A DNA stretch of 37,424 nucleotides from Algoriphagus marincola HL-49 (GTDB lineage: Bacteria > Bacteroidota > Bacteroidia > Cytophagales > Cyclobacteriaceae). The DNA lies in contig LJXT01000021.1 of the NCBI GenBank assembly GCA_001314815.1, positions 1 through 37,424 on the forward strand, in the 5' to 3' direction. Shown piece after piece: positions 1 through 8,199 of the stretch. A model generated the notes under the pieces. The model ran no database searches. It saw only the letters and a program-made list of their open reading frames with translations, and was not told the origin of the DNA. Numbering within the stretch: the first letter of the stretch is position 1; each line of letters begins with the position of its first letter. Position numbers and translations under genes: made by a program.

Positions 1-9
1 TATGTATAT

Positions 10-214
10 CCGCAATCATGCCAGTAGTATAAAATGGCCTCATCCCGATATATCGGGACTGGCCTCCGGATTCGGGGTTAATTTTAGGAGGGGAGGAAAA
101 AGCGGCACAGCCGCTTTTTCCTCCCCTCCCCAACTTTCCACAGTAACGGTCGCCGAGCGAAGTCGAGGTGAACCTAATAAAATTTGGTTACTGGTAAGAA
201 AGCGGACATTCATA
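10..214. repeat. Intergenic dispersed repeat, left copy (inverted relative to 5173-5295)
   Basis: Both ends of this stretch match the reverse complement of 5173-5295. Shared blocks include ATCATGCCAGTAGT, AAAATGGCCT, CCGAGCGAAGTCGAGG and GGACATTCATA. The left copy carries about 80 extra bases after AAAATGGCCT, holding a palindrome (TCCCGATATATCGGGA, 43-58) and a long perfect hairpin (87-129). No convincing gene lies in 1-310; a short open frame from 2 to 223 simply runs through the repeat. The copies bracket the cstA/haloperoxidase segment. The repeat is probably a non-autonomous or dispersed intergenic element. Confidence 0.7.
87..129. repeat. Perfect inverted repeat, 20-bp arms, 3-nt loop
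   Basis: Positions 87-106 are exactly reverse-complementary to 110-129, with loop ACA. The arms are purine-rich on one side (GGAGGGGAGGAAAAAGCGGC). No T-run follows on the plus strand (the next bases are CCCAACTTTCC), so it is not a classic terminator in that direction. It lies inside the insertion that distinguishes the left dispersed-repeat copy from the right one, so it may be a separate small palindromic element. Confidence 0.8.
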
Positions 215-310
215 CAAGATTAAATCTAAGGTCTTCAAAAAGTACAACTGACAAATATTTACTAAATTTCCATTTCGCCTTGTAGGCGCAAACCCAATTA
301 ACCGTCAGCT

Positions 311-1945
311 ATGAGCTATACCGTCATTTTAGTCCTTTCTGCTATCATTTTGATACTAGCCTATCGATTTTACGGCAATTTCGTCTACAGGAAATTCGGA
401 TTAAATGACAAAAAGCCTTCCCCTGCTCATACTCATCGGGATGGGGTGGATTACGAGCCCAGTAAGCCAATCGTGGTCTTAGGTCACCATTTCGCTTCCA
501 TTGCCGGGGCGGGACCAATCGTGGGCCCCGTGATAGCCGTTACTTTTGGATGGATTCCGGCAATCATATGGATTTTGGTGGGTGGAATTTTCTTTGGGGC
601 GGTACATGATCTGGGGAGTATGGCGGCTTCCCTCCGAACCGAAGGAAAATCCATTGGGGTCATTATCCGCAACCAGATTGGTCTGCGCGGAAAGCAACTA
701 TTTGTGATTTTCAGCTTTTCTACCTTGATTTTGGTGATCGGAGTTTTCGCTGACATCATTGCAAAGACATTTATCGCCAATCCGGCTGTTGCTTCTGCTT
801 CATTCCTATTTATACTTCTTGCCGTAGGATTTGGGATCGTCAATCGATTGATTGGTGATCGAAAAAAAGCCTTCCTACTCATTTCTATAGTAGGTGTCGC
901 CCTGATGTATTTTTCCGTGTATCTCGGGATGTTGATTCCTTTTGCGCTGGATTACCGAGCATGGATCTCCTTACTTCTCGCTTATGCATTTATTGCATCA
1001 GTGACTCCTGTAAGTCTTTTACTCCAGCCAAGAGACTATCTCAATAGCTTCCTTCTTTACGGAATGATGCTAGCAGCCATTTTAGGAGTGATTTTTTCGA
1101 ATCCTACCATCCAAATGAGTAGCGAAATCACCCTTACTGATCAAAATTTAGGGTATATTTTCCCCGTGTTATTCGTGACTATCGCCTGTGGTGCCATCAG
1201 CGGCTTCCACTCCCTGGTTGCATCAGGCACCACTTCTAAGCAGCTGGATAAAGTCAGCGATGCCAAAGTGGTCGGTTTTGGGGGAATGCTCATCGAATCC
1301 TTTTTGGCCATACTATCTGTCGGTGCGGTTGTAGTTTTGAGTAAAGGTGAATATTTAGCTAGGCTTGGATCTGAGGGCCCGGTCTCTTTGTTTTCCAGTG
1401 GACTTGGGGGAATGATCGGTTCTTTGGGAATCCCAGTTGAATTTGCAATCAGTTTTGTTGCTTTGACGGTATCAGCTTTTGCCTTGACCACCTTGGATAC
1501 TTGTAGCAGGCTGGCCCGATTCACCCTTCAGGAGTATTTCGAAGATGTGAAAACTCCCATGGGCAAGACCCTCTCTGAAAATCGCTTCATTTCTACCGGT
1601 TTGGTGGTTTTATTCTCCGCGCTCTTGCTAGCCTCAGGAGAGTTTGCGACCCTTTGGCCCATATTCGGTTCGGCAAATCAGCTCTTAGCCGCTTTAGCTC
1701 TTTTGACCATTGCGGTCTGGATGATTCGGCAAAAGAAAAACGCCCTATTCGTGACTGTCCCCATGTTCTTTATGTTTACTGTCACCTTGGCCTCATTAGG
1801 CTTATTTGCTTGGAAAAATTTCCAGGACCAGGTCTATGTACTTTCACTGATCGCAGCCTTACTTTTTGTACTAGCTATTTCTTTGATGATTTTGGCTACA
1901 CGAAGCATCAAAAAAGAGATCAAAGAGCCGGCAAAGGCTCTCTGA
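311..1945 (+). CDS. cstA: Carbon starvation protein A (peptide/pyruvate transporter)
   Basis: This 544-residue inner-membrane protein is nearly all hydrophobic segments. Near residues 50-75 it has the family signature YEPSKPIVVLGHHFASIAG followed by AGPIVGP, then a GAVHDLGSMAAS segment typical of the CstA family. Family members import peptides or pyruvate and are often induced when carbon runs low. E. coli CstA is about 700 residues, so this is the shorter form common in other phyla. The ATG at 311 starts directly at the first membrane helix and no Shine-Dalgarno sequence is visible. The gene stands alone, convergent with the haloperoxidase-like gene, and its stop codon lies inside a hairpin terminator. 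Substrate is inferred from family only. Confidence 0.9.
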   Translation: MSYTVILVLSAIILILAYRFYGNFVYRKFGLNDKKPSPAHTHRDGVDYEPSKPIVVLGHHFASIAGAGPIVGPVIAVTFGWIPAIIWILVGGIFFGAVHDLGSMAASLRTEGKSIGVIIRNQIGLRGKQLFVIFSFSTLILVIGVFADIIAKTFIANPAVASASFLFILLAVGFGIVNRLIGDRKKAFLLISIVGVALMYFSVYLGMLIPFALDYRAWISLLLAYAFIASVTPVSLLLQPRDYLNSFLLYGMMLAAILGVIFSNPTIQMSSEITLTDQNLGYIFPVLFVTIACGAISGFHSLVASGTTSKQLDKVSDAKVVGFGGMLIESFLAILSVGAVVVLSKGEYLARLGSEGPVSLFSSGLGGMIGSLGIPVEFAISFVALTVSAFALTTLDTCSRLARFTLQEYFEDVKTPMGKTLSENRFISTGLVVLFSALLLASGEFATLWPIFGSANQLLAALALLTIAVWMIRQKKNALFVTVPMFFMFTVTLASLGLFAWKNFQDQVYVLSLIAALLFVLAISLMILATRSIKKEIKEPAKAL

Positions 1946-1960
1946 TCTCTACCTATTTTT
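1910..1960. terminator. Bidirectional hairpin terminator overlapping the cstA stop codon
   Basis: Arms 1918-1929 (GATCAAAGAGCC) and 1936-1947 (GGCTCTCTGATC) pair with one mismatch around a 6-nt loop. On the plus strand TATTTTT follows at 1954-1960. On the minus strand the same stem is followed by TCTTTTTT (1910-1917 reversed), so it can end both cstA and the convergent haloperoxidase-like gene, whose stop is at 1968. Confidence 0.75.
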
Positions 1961-1967
1961 AAAAAAC

Positions 1968-3506
1968 TTAATCTATTCCATCTGTCTTAGCTCTGTCTAT
2001 AGAATACTGAGCCACATTTACTCCTTGAGTAGTTCCTACAGTGGCGTCAAAAGTCCAATGAATCCCACCATATACTCGGGAAATAGCTGCTTCTTCCGCC
2101 CAACCTCGAAACTGGGTAGCTAGGCTAGGGAAAAAGTGAGCCAAAACCTCTGCTCCGGCAGCCGAAAAGACTGAATGTCCAGATGTATAGGCAGGGAAAT
2201 TAGGAGTCCCAGCTATAGTTTCAAACCCTTCAATTAGCTGAATAGGTCTGGGATAATGGTAGTAATACTTAGCATCCCAACAACTGATACCTGCATCCAT
2301 CATAGCCATATTCAAATAAGCCAAAACTCTAGCAGTTCTTAATGGATTTAATCTGAATTCGACTATATACCGATTTGCAAAATCATTCCAATGTCCTAGA
2401 GGAGTATAAGTACCTAAGCCATCTTGCCAAAAATTAGCAATCCTCCTTCTTTCTGGAGTTACATTTGCAGCATAATTTTTTAAAATTTCAACATCCTCCT
2501 CATACAAATCGGACCCGGGAGTAGGAGGAACAGGAGGCCGAGTATCTTTCACATCTGCAACATTCCACATTTTTACTTTCCCAAAAAGTGGAGTAAGCCC
2601 TACTGGACGGGACGGAGACTCTAAATTGATCCATTTCCATCCAAAACGGTCAAAAGCAGCATCGGCTATAGAATCTGAGACAGCCTTATTTACCTGTGCG
2701 TCTTTCATACCATCCAAGGACGCCCGTTCAAGAGCAATTGATGCTATCTCTTTACCTATATCCAATCCTGCCTCCAAATCACTTGGCACATTTTCACCTG
2801 AAAGCAATAAAGCTTCTAAGTGTTCTTCCTCCATACGAGCCAGATAGTCTGCTTCCAATGGAAACATAGTAGTCAATATTTCTTTGGAAACACGTGCAAC
2901 TACTGCCCCACTCGAAGGATAGGAGGGAATAGGTTGAGCGACATAAGCATGCTCGATATCTGAATCTATCTCGTAAGGAGCTGGACGATTATAAAAAAAT
3001 TTGTAATGCCAGGCTACAATTAAACCATCATATTGAGAAACAGAAAGGTATGCAAGAACTCTACTTGCATAAGGAGGATGAGCAAATGGAAAAGAGGGAG
3101 GCCCTTGGGGATTGGAGGGAGTAGGTAGTGTATAGGTACCATCCGGATTAGGCCCTGGAATAAGATTGTACTTGGCAATCAACTCCAATGCTATTTCATT
3201 CCATCTGACTACGGGGTTGTTCGTCCATTGTCTGGTATTGCGTTTCTCCTGGTCACTTTTATTGGCAATTCTATTTTTCACTTCGGAAAGCTCTTCGAGG
3301 TATTCGGCTGAAGTAATATCATTGGGCTCTGAAACTGTGATTTCGGAACCTTTTGAAATCAAAATTGGATTTAATTCCCCTCCATTTTCATCGATTGAAG
3401 CAAATTCATAGCTTTCAAATTCAAGTTGAGTAGGCAGATCCATAGAACAAGATGCTACATAGATAGATACTGCCAGGATGATATATTTTTGTAGATGTTT
3501 TTTCAT
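1968..3506 (-). CDS. Vanadium-dependent haloperoxidase-like (PAP2 superfamily) lipoprotein
   Basis: The 512-residue protein has a lipoprotein signal peptide (basic MKKHLQK, hydrophobic stretch, lipobox VASC near residue 20). The C-terminal half carries the vanadate/phosphate-binding set of the vanadium haloperoxidase/PAP2 superfamily: K413 and R420 (KYYYHYPRP), S442-G443-H444 (YTSGHS), R477 and H483 (SRVYGGIHWTFDA). The spacings K+7 to R and R+6 to H match chloroperoxidases. An N-terminal NRPAPYEID segment is also typical of these bacterial homologues. Family members oxidise halides with peroxide or hydrolyse phosphoesters, and sequence alone does not decide which. Serine after the lipobox Cys suggests outer-membrane sorting. 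The start lies 2 bp beyond the stop of the upstream barrel gene, so the two are almost certainly co-transcribed. Confidence 0.88.
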   Translation of the reverse strand: MKKHLQKYIILAVSIYVASCSMDLPTQLEFESYEFASIDENGGELNPILISKGSEITVSEPNDITSAEYLEELSEVKNRIANKSDQEKRNTRQWTNNPVVRWNEIALELIAKYNLIPGPNPDGTYTLPTPSNPQGPPSFPFAHPPYASRVLAYLSVSQYDGLIVAWHYKFFYNRPAPYEIDSDIEHAYVAQPIPSYPSSGAVVARVSKEILTTMFPLEADYLARMEEEHLEALLLSGENVPSDLEAGLDIGKEIASIALERASLDGMKDAQVNKAVSDSIADAAFDRFGWKWINLESPSRPVGLTPLFGKVKMWNVADVKDTRPPVPPTPGSDLYEEDVEILKNYAANVTPERRRIANFWQDGLGTYTPLGHWNDFANRYIVEFRLNPLRTARVLAYLNMAMMDAGISCWDAKYYYHYPRPIQLIEGFETIAGTPNFPAYTSGHSVFSAAGAEVLAHFFPSLATQFRGWAEEAAISRVYGGIHWTFDATVGTTQGVNVAQYSIDRAKTDGID

Positions 3507-3508
3507 TT

Positions 3509-4447
3509 TTACTTAGCTTTTAATGAAAACTGATAAGTAATACCAACTCCAAAAGAGGTCATTTTTGGAGCATTCCTACCTGAAACAACTTGGTTGATAG
3601 AAGCTAAAACGCCCAGTCCTTTCACTTGAGAAAAATAGTATTGAGCAAAAGCTCCAAGTCTTGAAAAATCGACCTGATTTGTAGGTTGGGGCGCATTGTA
3701 TGCTCGGATATCATCGCCTGAAGTGGCATTTTGATTACTATAGGAAATCTCAAACCTAAGAGACCTTTCTAAAAACCATTTACCCACTGTCAAATCAATG
3801 TTCCAAGAACTAGGGACATCCATCCAAGGGGTAAAAAAACTTCCGTCATTGTAATAATATTCTCGCTCGGCTTCTGTGTAGCCTCTCCATATGTACCCAA
3901 TTACTAATCTGCTGTAAAAACCCTGATCGAACTCATAATGACCCGTCGCTCTCCATGCTAGTTGAGGCGAACCAAGTCCTAAACTATAGGGCTGGTAATC
4001 AGAGAGGTAATTAGAAGCTGGTGTGGAAAAAAGAAGTGATCCAAAAAGCGATAACCTTCCCTTTCCTAGTGTAGATTCATAGGCCTTGTATTTTAGACCT
4101 ACTGAAACATCCTGAATACCAGAGGCCCCTGCAAATTTCCCCCCATTTGGAATGGTAGAGTTTGTCGATACATACGGCAAGCCAAGATATGCATCCAACC
4201 TATCACTGATGCCATAAGCGGCCATTACCATCGCAGTTCTGCGTTGCACCGTTGCAATAGTTTGATTTTCTCGAAGAAAATCACCTTCCCAGTATTGATC
4301 AAATTGACCATATTCATAATTGAGAAGAAAACATATTTCATTTTTTGGCATCAGTAACTCGTCTATAGGTGACTGAGCCTGGGAATATATAAATGGCACG
4401 CAAAGACCTAAAGTACAGGCCATGCGTGCTATAAATTTAGATTTCAT
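3509..4447 (-). CDS. Outer-membrane beta-barrel protein (MetA-like/transporter-type), partner of the haloperoxidase-like gene
   Basis: The chosen start at 4447 gives MKSKFIARMACTLGLCVPF with signal peptide end YSQAQ, about 312 residues. An upstream in-frame ATG at 4525 would add 26 residues, but it lies within the hairpin behind the preceding gene and would bury the signal peptide. The mature part alternates polar and aromatic/hydrophobic residues in many beta strands, with repeated GLKY, LGLGSPQLAW and GYIWRGY strands, and ends GVGITYQFSLKAK as outer-membrane barrels do. It resembles the phenol-degradation MetA-like or putative-transporter barrels seen across Bacteroidota. Substrate is unknown. 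It is the first gene of a two-gene unit, 2 bp before the haloperoxidase-like lipoprotein, which suggests that the barrel serves or exports the enzyme's substrate or product. Confidence 0.75.
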   Translation of the reverse strand: MKSKFIARMACTLGLCVPFIYSQAQSPIDELLMPKNEICFLLNYEYGQFDQYWEGDFLRENQTIATVQRRTAMVMAAYGISDRLDAYLGLPYVSTNSTIPNGGKFAGASGIQDVSVGLKYKAYESTLGKGRLSLFGSLLFSTPASNYLSDYQPYSLGLGSPQLAWRATGHYEFDQGFYSRLVIGYIWRGYTEAEREYYYNDGSFFTPWMDVPSSWNIDLTVGKWFLERSLRFEISYSNQNATSGDDIRAYNAPQPTNQVDFSRLGAFAQYYFSQVKGLGVLASINQVVSGRNAPKMTSFGVGITYQFSLKAK

Positions 4448-4515
4448 AGCTAAATAGATAATGTAAATAAGATTTAGTCTTCCCCTTAACAATTGCTTGA
4501 AGGGGATAAATGAGA

Positions 4516-4549
4516 AATATTCCAAGGACTATTAAGTCTTGGAAATATT
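4516..4549 (-). terminator. Hairpin after the 4563-5132 gene (possible terminator)
   Basis: AATATTCCAAGGACT (4516-4530) pairs with AGTCTTGGAAATATT (4535-4549) with one bulged base on each arm. It lies 14 nt past the stop of the minus-strand gene. The following minus-strand sequence (TCTCATTTATC) is only moderately T-rich, so termination strength is uncertain. Confidence 0.45.
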
Positions 4550-4562
4550 AGGATTTAAAAAG

Positions 4563-5132
4563 TCAGGCTACCTTCGGAGGTGGAGTATCTAATTGAAAAA
4601 AAGGACTCTTGTAAGTTGAAAAAATAAACCCTGTGTGTTTAATGTGAATTAATTCTTCAAATGCGACAAACTCGAAAGGATATTCCTGAATGTAGTCTTT
4701 TACAAACGTTTTTAAATTAATGGACTTGGAAGATTCTTGCTGCATTTCTCCTTCAGCCAACCAAGAGACCCACTTCTCAAAGGTGTTTTCAAGTTTTTGC
4801 CGAGAAGTATCTGCCACATAAACAATCTGAAGCGTATCATTTTGATAACGCTGCTTGATCGCTCTGAAAAATTTCCCATCCTTCTCAAAACGCGTATTTG
4901 TAGCTCTAAACTCCTGCTCATTGGCCATATAAGGAGCTGCTAATGGCACTTCAAGCAATCGCTCTTCTAACTCGATCTCATTGGACGCTGCAAAAATTTT
5001 CTCACTCCAAGTTTGCTCCATTTGAACCTGATGGGCAAAATAGAACACATAATGCCCAAAGTGATACAGGGCAAAACATCCCAAAAGCGCTATGGAAATA
5101 AGTTTTTTCAAAATGAGCTTAATCCAAATCAC
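4563..5132 (-). CDS. Hypothetical membrane-anchored protein, 189 aa, GTG start
   Basis: No family is recognised. One N-terminal hydrophobic helix (about residues 5-35, KLISIALLGCFALYHFGHYV) is followed by a charged domain rich in Glu, Lys and aromatic residues and a Pro-rich tail (TPPPKVA). The predicted topology is a single anchor with a periplasmic domain. The start must be GTG at 5132: an in-frame stop lies about 30 nt upstream with no ATG between, and the next Met (residue 38) falls after the membrane helix. A hairpin follows the stop. The right-hand dispersed repeat lies just upstream, so the gene sits at the edge of the bracketed segment and may be transcribed separately from the barrel/haloperoxidase pair. 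Confidence 0.65.
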   Translation of the reverse strand: MIWIKLILKKLISIALLGCFALYHFGHYVFYFAHQVQMEQTWSEKIFAASNEIELEERLLEVPLAAPYMANEQEFRATNTRFEKDGKFFRAIKQRYQNDTLQIVYVADTSRQKLENTFEKWVSWLAEGEMQQESSKSINLKTFVKDYIQEYPFEFVAFEELIHIKHTGFIFSTYKSPFFQLDTPPPKVA

Positions 5133-5172
5133 TGAAAAAAAGGCCGAATTGCCTAAGAATCATTGAAAAAAA

Positions 5173-5295
5173 TATGAATGTCCACTTTGTTAGCAGGAAC
5201 CAAATTGTGCTAGGTTCTCCTCGACTTCGCTCGGTAAACGTTAATCTGTAAAGTTGGGAAGGAGAGGCCATTTTGAACTACTGGCATGATTTCGG
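5173..5295. repeat. Intergenic dispersed repeat, right copy (inverted)
   Basis: Reverse complement of the left copy at 10-214, with clear blocks at both ends and a shared CCTCGACTTCGCTCGG core (5220-5235). It is shorter because it lacks the hairpin-bearing insertion. It occupies most of the gap between the orphan GTG-start gene and the infB terminator. Confidence 0.7.
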
Positions 5296-5303
5296 AAAAT
5301 CAT

Positions 5304-5331
5304 AAAAAAAGGAGCAGTTTTCACCGCTCCT
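5304..5331 (-). terminator. Rho-independent terminator of the rimP-nusA-infB operon
   Basis: On the minus strand AGGAGCGGT-GAAA-ACTGCTCCT forms a stem of about eight pairs (one G-U) closed by a GAAA tetraloop and followed directly by TTTTTT. It starts about 25 nt after the infB stop codon. Confidence 0.9.
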
Positions 5332-5356
5332 TCCATATTTTGATTTGATCAAAATC

Positions 5357-8134
5357 TTATAGCTTTCGCTTGATCTCTCGCATTTCATATCCTTCGATGG
5401 TGTCATCTACTTGTATATTGTTGAAGTTTTTGATGGAGATACCACACTCATAGCCTGCTTTTACCTCGGCTACGTCATCCTTGAATCGCTTCAACTGATC
5501 GATTTCTCCATCGTGAATAACGATTCCATCTCGAATCACTCGAATCTTGTTCTTTCTGGTGATATACCCGTCAGTTACGTATGAACCTGCAACTGTTCCT
5601 ACTTTAGAAATCTTGAATACTTCACGAACCTGAATATTACCGGTGATGACTTCTTCAAATTCTGGCTCAAGCATACCCTCGATCGCATCTTTGATTTGAT
5701 TGATCGCATCGTAGATGATTGAGTAGTGACGAATTTCAATTTCTTCCTGCTCGGCAAGTCGCTTCGCGTTGGCGGAAGGACGAACCTGGAATCCAAGAAT
5801 AATCGCATCGGATGCTGAAGCCAAAAGCACATCGGATTCAGAAATCTGACCCACAGCTTTGTGGATGATACTTACTTTCACCTCATCGGTAGAAAGCTTC
5901 AACAAGGAATCAGAGAGTGCTTCCACTGATCCATCCACGTCACCTTTGATAATGATATTAAGTTCTTTGAAGCTACCGATAGCCAATCGACGACCGATTT
6001 CATCCAAAGTAATGTGCTTCTTCGTACGGAGACTTTGCTCACGCTGGATTTGCTCTCTAGAGTTGGCAATTTCTCTGGCTTCACGCTCATTGTCGTAAAC
6101 CTTGATAATATCACCAGCTTGCGGAGCACCACTCAATCCAAGTACTTGAACCGGTGTAGATGGTCCAGCTTCCTTGAGTTTTTTACCAGTATGGTCAAAC
6201 ATAGCCTTCACACGTCCATAGTGCGAACCAGCCACCATCACATCTCCTACTCGAAGTGTACCAGCTTGAATCATCAAAGTAGCCACATATCCACGACCCT
6301 TATCCAAGGATGCTTCAATGACAGTACCTACCGCATTTTTACCTGGATTGGCTTTCAACTCAAGAATTTCTGATTCTAGGAGTACTTTCTCCAAAAGATC
6401 ATCAACACCTTGACCTGTTTTGGCGGAGATATCCTGAGACTGGTATTTACCACCCCATTCCTCTACCAGCAAATTCATGTTGGCAAGTTCTTCCTTGATT
6501 TTATTTGGATTAGCGTTAGGCTTATCCACTTTGTTGATCGCAAAAATCATCGGTACGCCAGCTACCTGAGCATGGTTGATTGCTTCTTTGGTCTGTGGCA
6601 TGATGCTATCATCCGCAGCGATCACGATAATGGCCACGTCAGTGATTTTAGCACCACGAGCTCGCATCGCCGTAAAGGCTTCGTGACCCGGAGTATCCAA
6701 GAATGCGATTTTATGACCGTCTTTGGTTCTTACATCGTAGGCACCGATGTGCTGGGTGATACCCCCCGCCTCATCAGCAGTTACTTTCGACATACGGATA
6801 TAATCCAATAGGGAGGTTTTACCATGATCGACATGACCCATGATCGTGACGATCGGTGCACGCTCAATCAAATCCTCTTCCTTGTCGACTTCCTCCTCTA
6901 CGATTTCATCTTCGATATCTTTGGTGAATTCAACCTCATAGCCAAATTCATCAGCAATAATGGTGATTGCTTCCGCATCCAATCGCTGATTGATGGAAAC
7001 AAACATTCCCAAAGACATACAAGTAGAAATGATCTCATTAACGGATACGTCCAAGAGTGCCGCCAAGTCATTTGCAGAGATAAACTCGGTAACCTTCAGA
7101 ATTTTTGATCCCTCTTGTACCACATCGGTAGTGTCTCTATCTCGTTCTGCTTTTTTATCTCGTCTGCTTTTCTTACTACCTGACTTGCCCCCCTGCAGTC
7201 TTGCAAGCGTCTGCTTGATTTGATCTTGAATTTCCTTTTGAGTAGGTTCAGCCTTTTGATTTCTGCCCTGTACCGGTTTTGGAGCACCTTTTTGATTTCT
7301 GTCGCCTTGATTTCTGTTTCGATTACCACCTTTATCGATACGTTTCCTAGGTCGCTTTTTGTCTCTTGCCCGCTCATCAGAAGAAGCTACAGGACCGCCT
7401 TTCTTTTTCTTTTCAGCGGGTAATTCAATCTTACCTAGGACTGTTAATCCTTTCAGATTGTCAGCTTTGGCGGAAATAAGTTCTTCCTTCTTTGGCTGTT
7501 CCGGTTGTGGTTGAGGCTTTACGACACCCGGAGCTTTTTTCTCATCCTTTGGCTGGGGTTGAGGCTTAGCTACAATTGGAGCTTTTTTCTCCTCTCTTGG
7601 TTTTTGAGGGGCCGGGGTAGGCTTAGCTGGAGTAGGCCTTGAATGCTTCTCGTGTCGTCCGCCTTTTTTATAATCTGTCTTTTGAGGGAGATCAATTTTA
7701 CCCAGTACCTTAATCCCTTCCAATTTAGGAGCTTCGATTTCGGTTTTTTCCGTCTTCTCTACTTCAGGAGCTTTGGGCTCTGCCGGAGCAGCTTTCGGTT
7801 CTTCTTTCTTCGGAGGTGTAGGAGCAGGCACTTCCACTTTAGGTGCGGGAGCTGGAGTTGGCGCAGGCGCTGGAGCAGGCTCTGGCTTGGGCTCCGGCTC
7901 AAGCGTAACTGTCTCATGTCGCTTCCCTATGGAGAGATGCGATGCTTCTTCTTTTTCCTGAGCAGAGGATCTAAATTCCCTATTCAGCAGCTCTACTTGC
8001 TCCATGCTGATTTTTGAATTGGGATTGTCCTGAACCTCATGGCCTTTTTTGCCAAGAGTCTCCACGAGGGTTGCTGTCCCTACGTTGAGCTTTCTTGCCA
8101 AAGCGCCTAATCTCATCATTTTTTCTTCTGACAT
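5357..8134 (-). CDS. infB: Translation initiation factor IF-2
   Basis: This 925-residue GTPase places initiator tRNA on the 30S subunit and promotes subunit joining. An IF2_N domain at about 1-55 ([20 protein letters not shown]) is followed by a long Pro/Ala/Lys/Glu linker to about 345, a second IF2_N domain ([20 protein letters not shown]), and the G domain with G1 GHVDHGKT (about 433), G3 DTPGHE (about 479) and G4 NKVD (about 532). Domains II-IV follow and the protein ends [12 protein letters not shown]. The linker holds two copies of a short motif, [12 protein letters not shown] and [12 protein letters not shown], each followed by a basic cluster. It is the last gene of the operon, 65 bp after nusA, and is followed by a strong terminator. 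No Shine-Dalgarno sequence is seen. Confidence 0.97.
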   Translation of the reverse strand: MSEEKMMRLGALARKLNVGTATLVETLGKKGHEVQDNPNSKISMEQVELLNREFRSSAQEKEEASHLSIGKRHETVTLEPEPKPEPAPAPAPTPAPAPKVEVPAPTPPKKEEPKAAPAEPKAPEVEKTEKTEIEAPKLEGIKVLGKIDLPQKTDYKKGGRHEKHSRPTPAKPTPAPQKPREEKKAPIVAKPQPQPKDEKKAPGVVKPQPQPEQPKKEELISAKADNLKGLTVLGKIELPAEKKKKGGPVASSDERARDKKRPRKRIDKGGNRNRNQGDRNQKGAPKPVQGRNQKAEPTQKEIQDQIKQTLARLQGGKSGSKKSRRDKKAERDRDTTDVVQEGSKILKVTEFISANDLAALLDVSVNEIISTCMSLGMFVSINQRLDAEAITIIADEFGYEVEFTKDIEDEIVEEEVDKEEDLIERAPIVTIMGHVDHGKTSLLDYIRMSKVTADEAGGITQHIGAYDVRTKDGHKIAFLDTPGHEAFTAMRARGAKITDVAIIVIAADDSIMPQTKEAINHAQVAGVPMIFAINKVDKPNANPNKIKEELANMNLLVEEWGGKYQSQDISAKTGQGVDDLLEKVLLESEILELKANPGKNAVGTVIEASLDKGRGYVATLMIQAGTLRVGDVMVAGSHYGRVKAMFDHTGKKLKEAGPSTPVQVLGLSGAPQAGDIIKVYDNEREAREIANSREQIQREQSLRTKKHITLDEIGRRLAIGSFKELNIIIKGDVDGSVEALSDSLLKLSTDEVKVSIIHKAVGQISESDVLLASASDAIILGFQVRPSANAKRLAEQEEIEIRHYSIIYDAINQIKDAIEGMLEPEFEEVITGNIQVREVFKISKVGTVAGSYVTDGYITRKNKIRVIRDGIVIHDGEIDQLKRFKDDVAEVKAGYECGISIKNFNNIQVDDTIEGYEMREIKRKL

Positions 8135-8199
8135 ACGCTAAAAACCGCTTTCGAAATCTTTTTTACTATTGGGTAATTCTACGGGCTTGACACCCTGAC

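Noticed and set aside
2-223. Small open frame at the window start
   Set aside because: It runs through the dispersed repeat and the perfect hairpin, shows no protein-like pattern, and matches no family.
4448-4525. Longer start for the outer-membrane barrel gene
   Set aside because: The extra 26 residues precede a normal signal peptide and begin inside the hairpin behind the previous gene; the ATG at 4447 is the sensible start.
7643-8017. Antisense frames over the IF-2 and Rho linkers
   Set aside because: They are by-products of the Pro/Ala/Lys/Glu-rich coding sequence on the other strand and have no features of their own.
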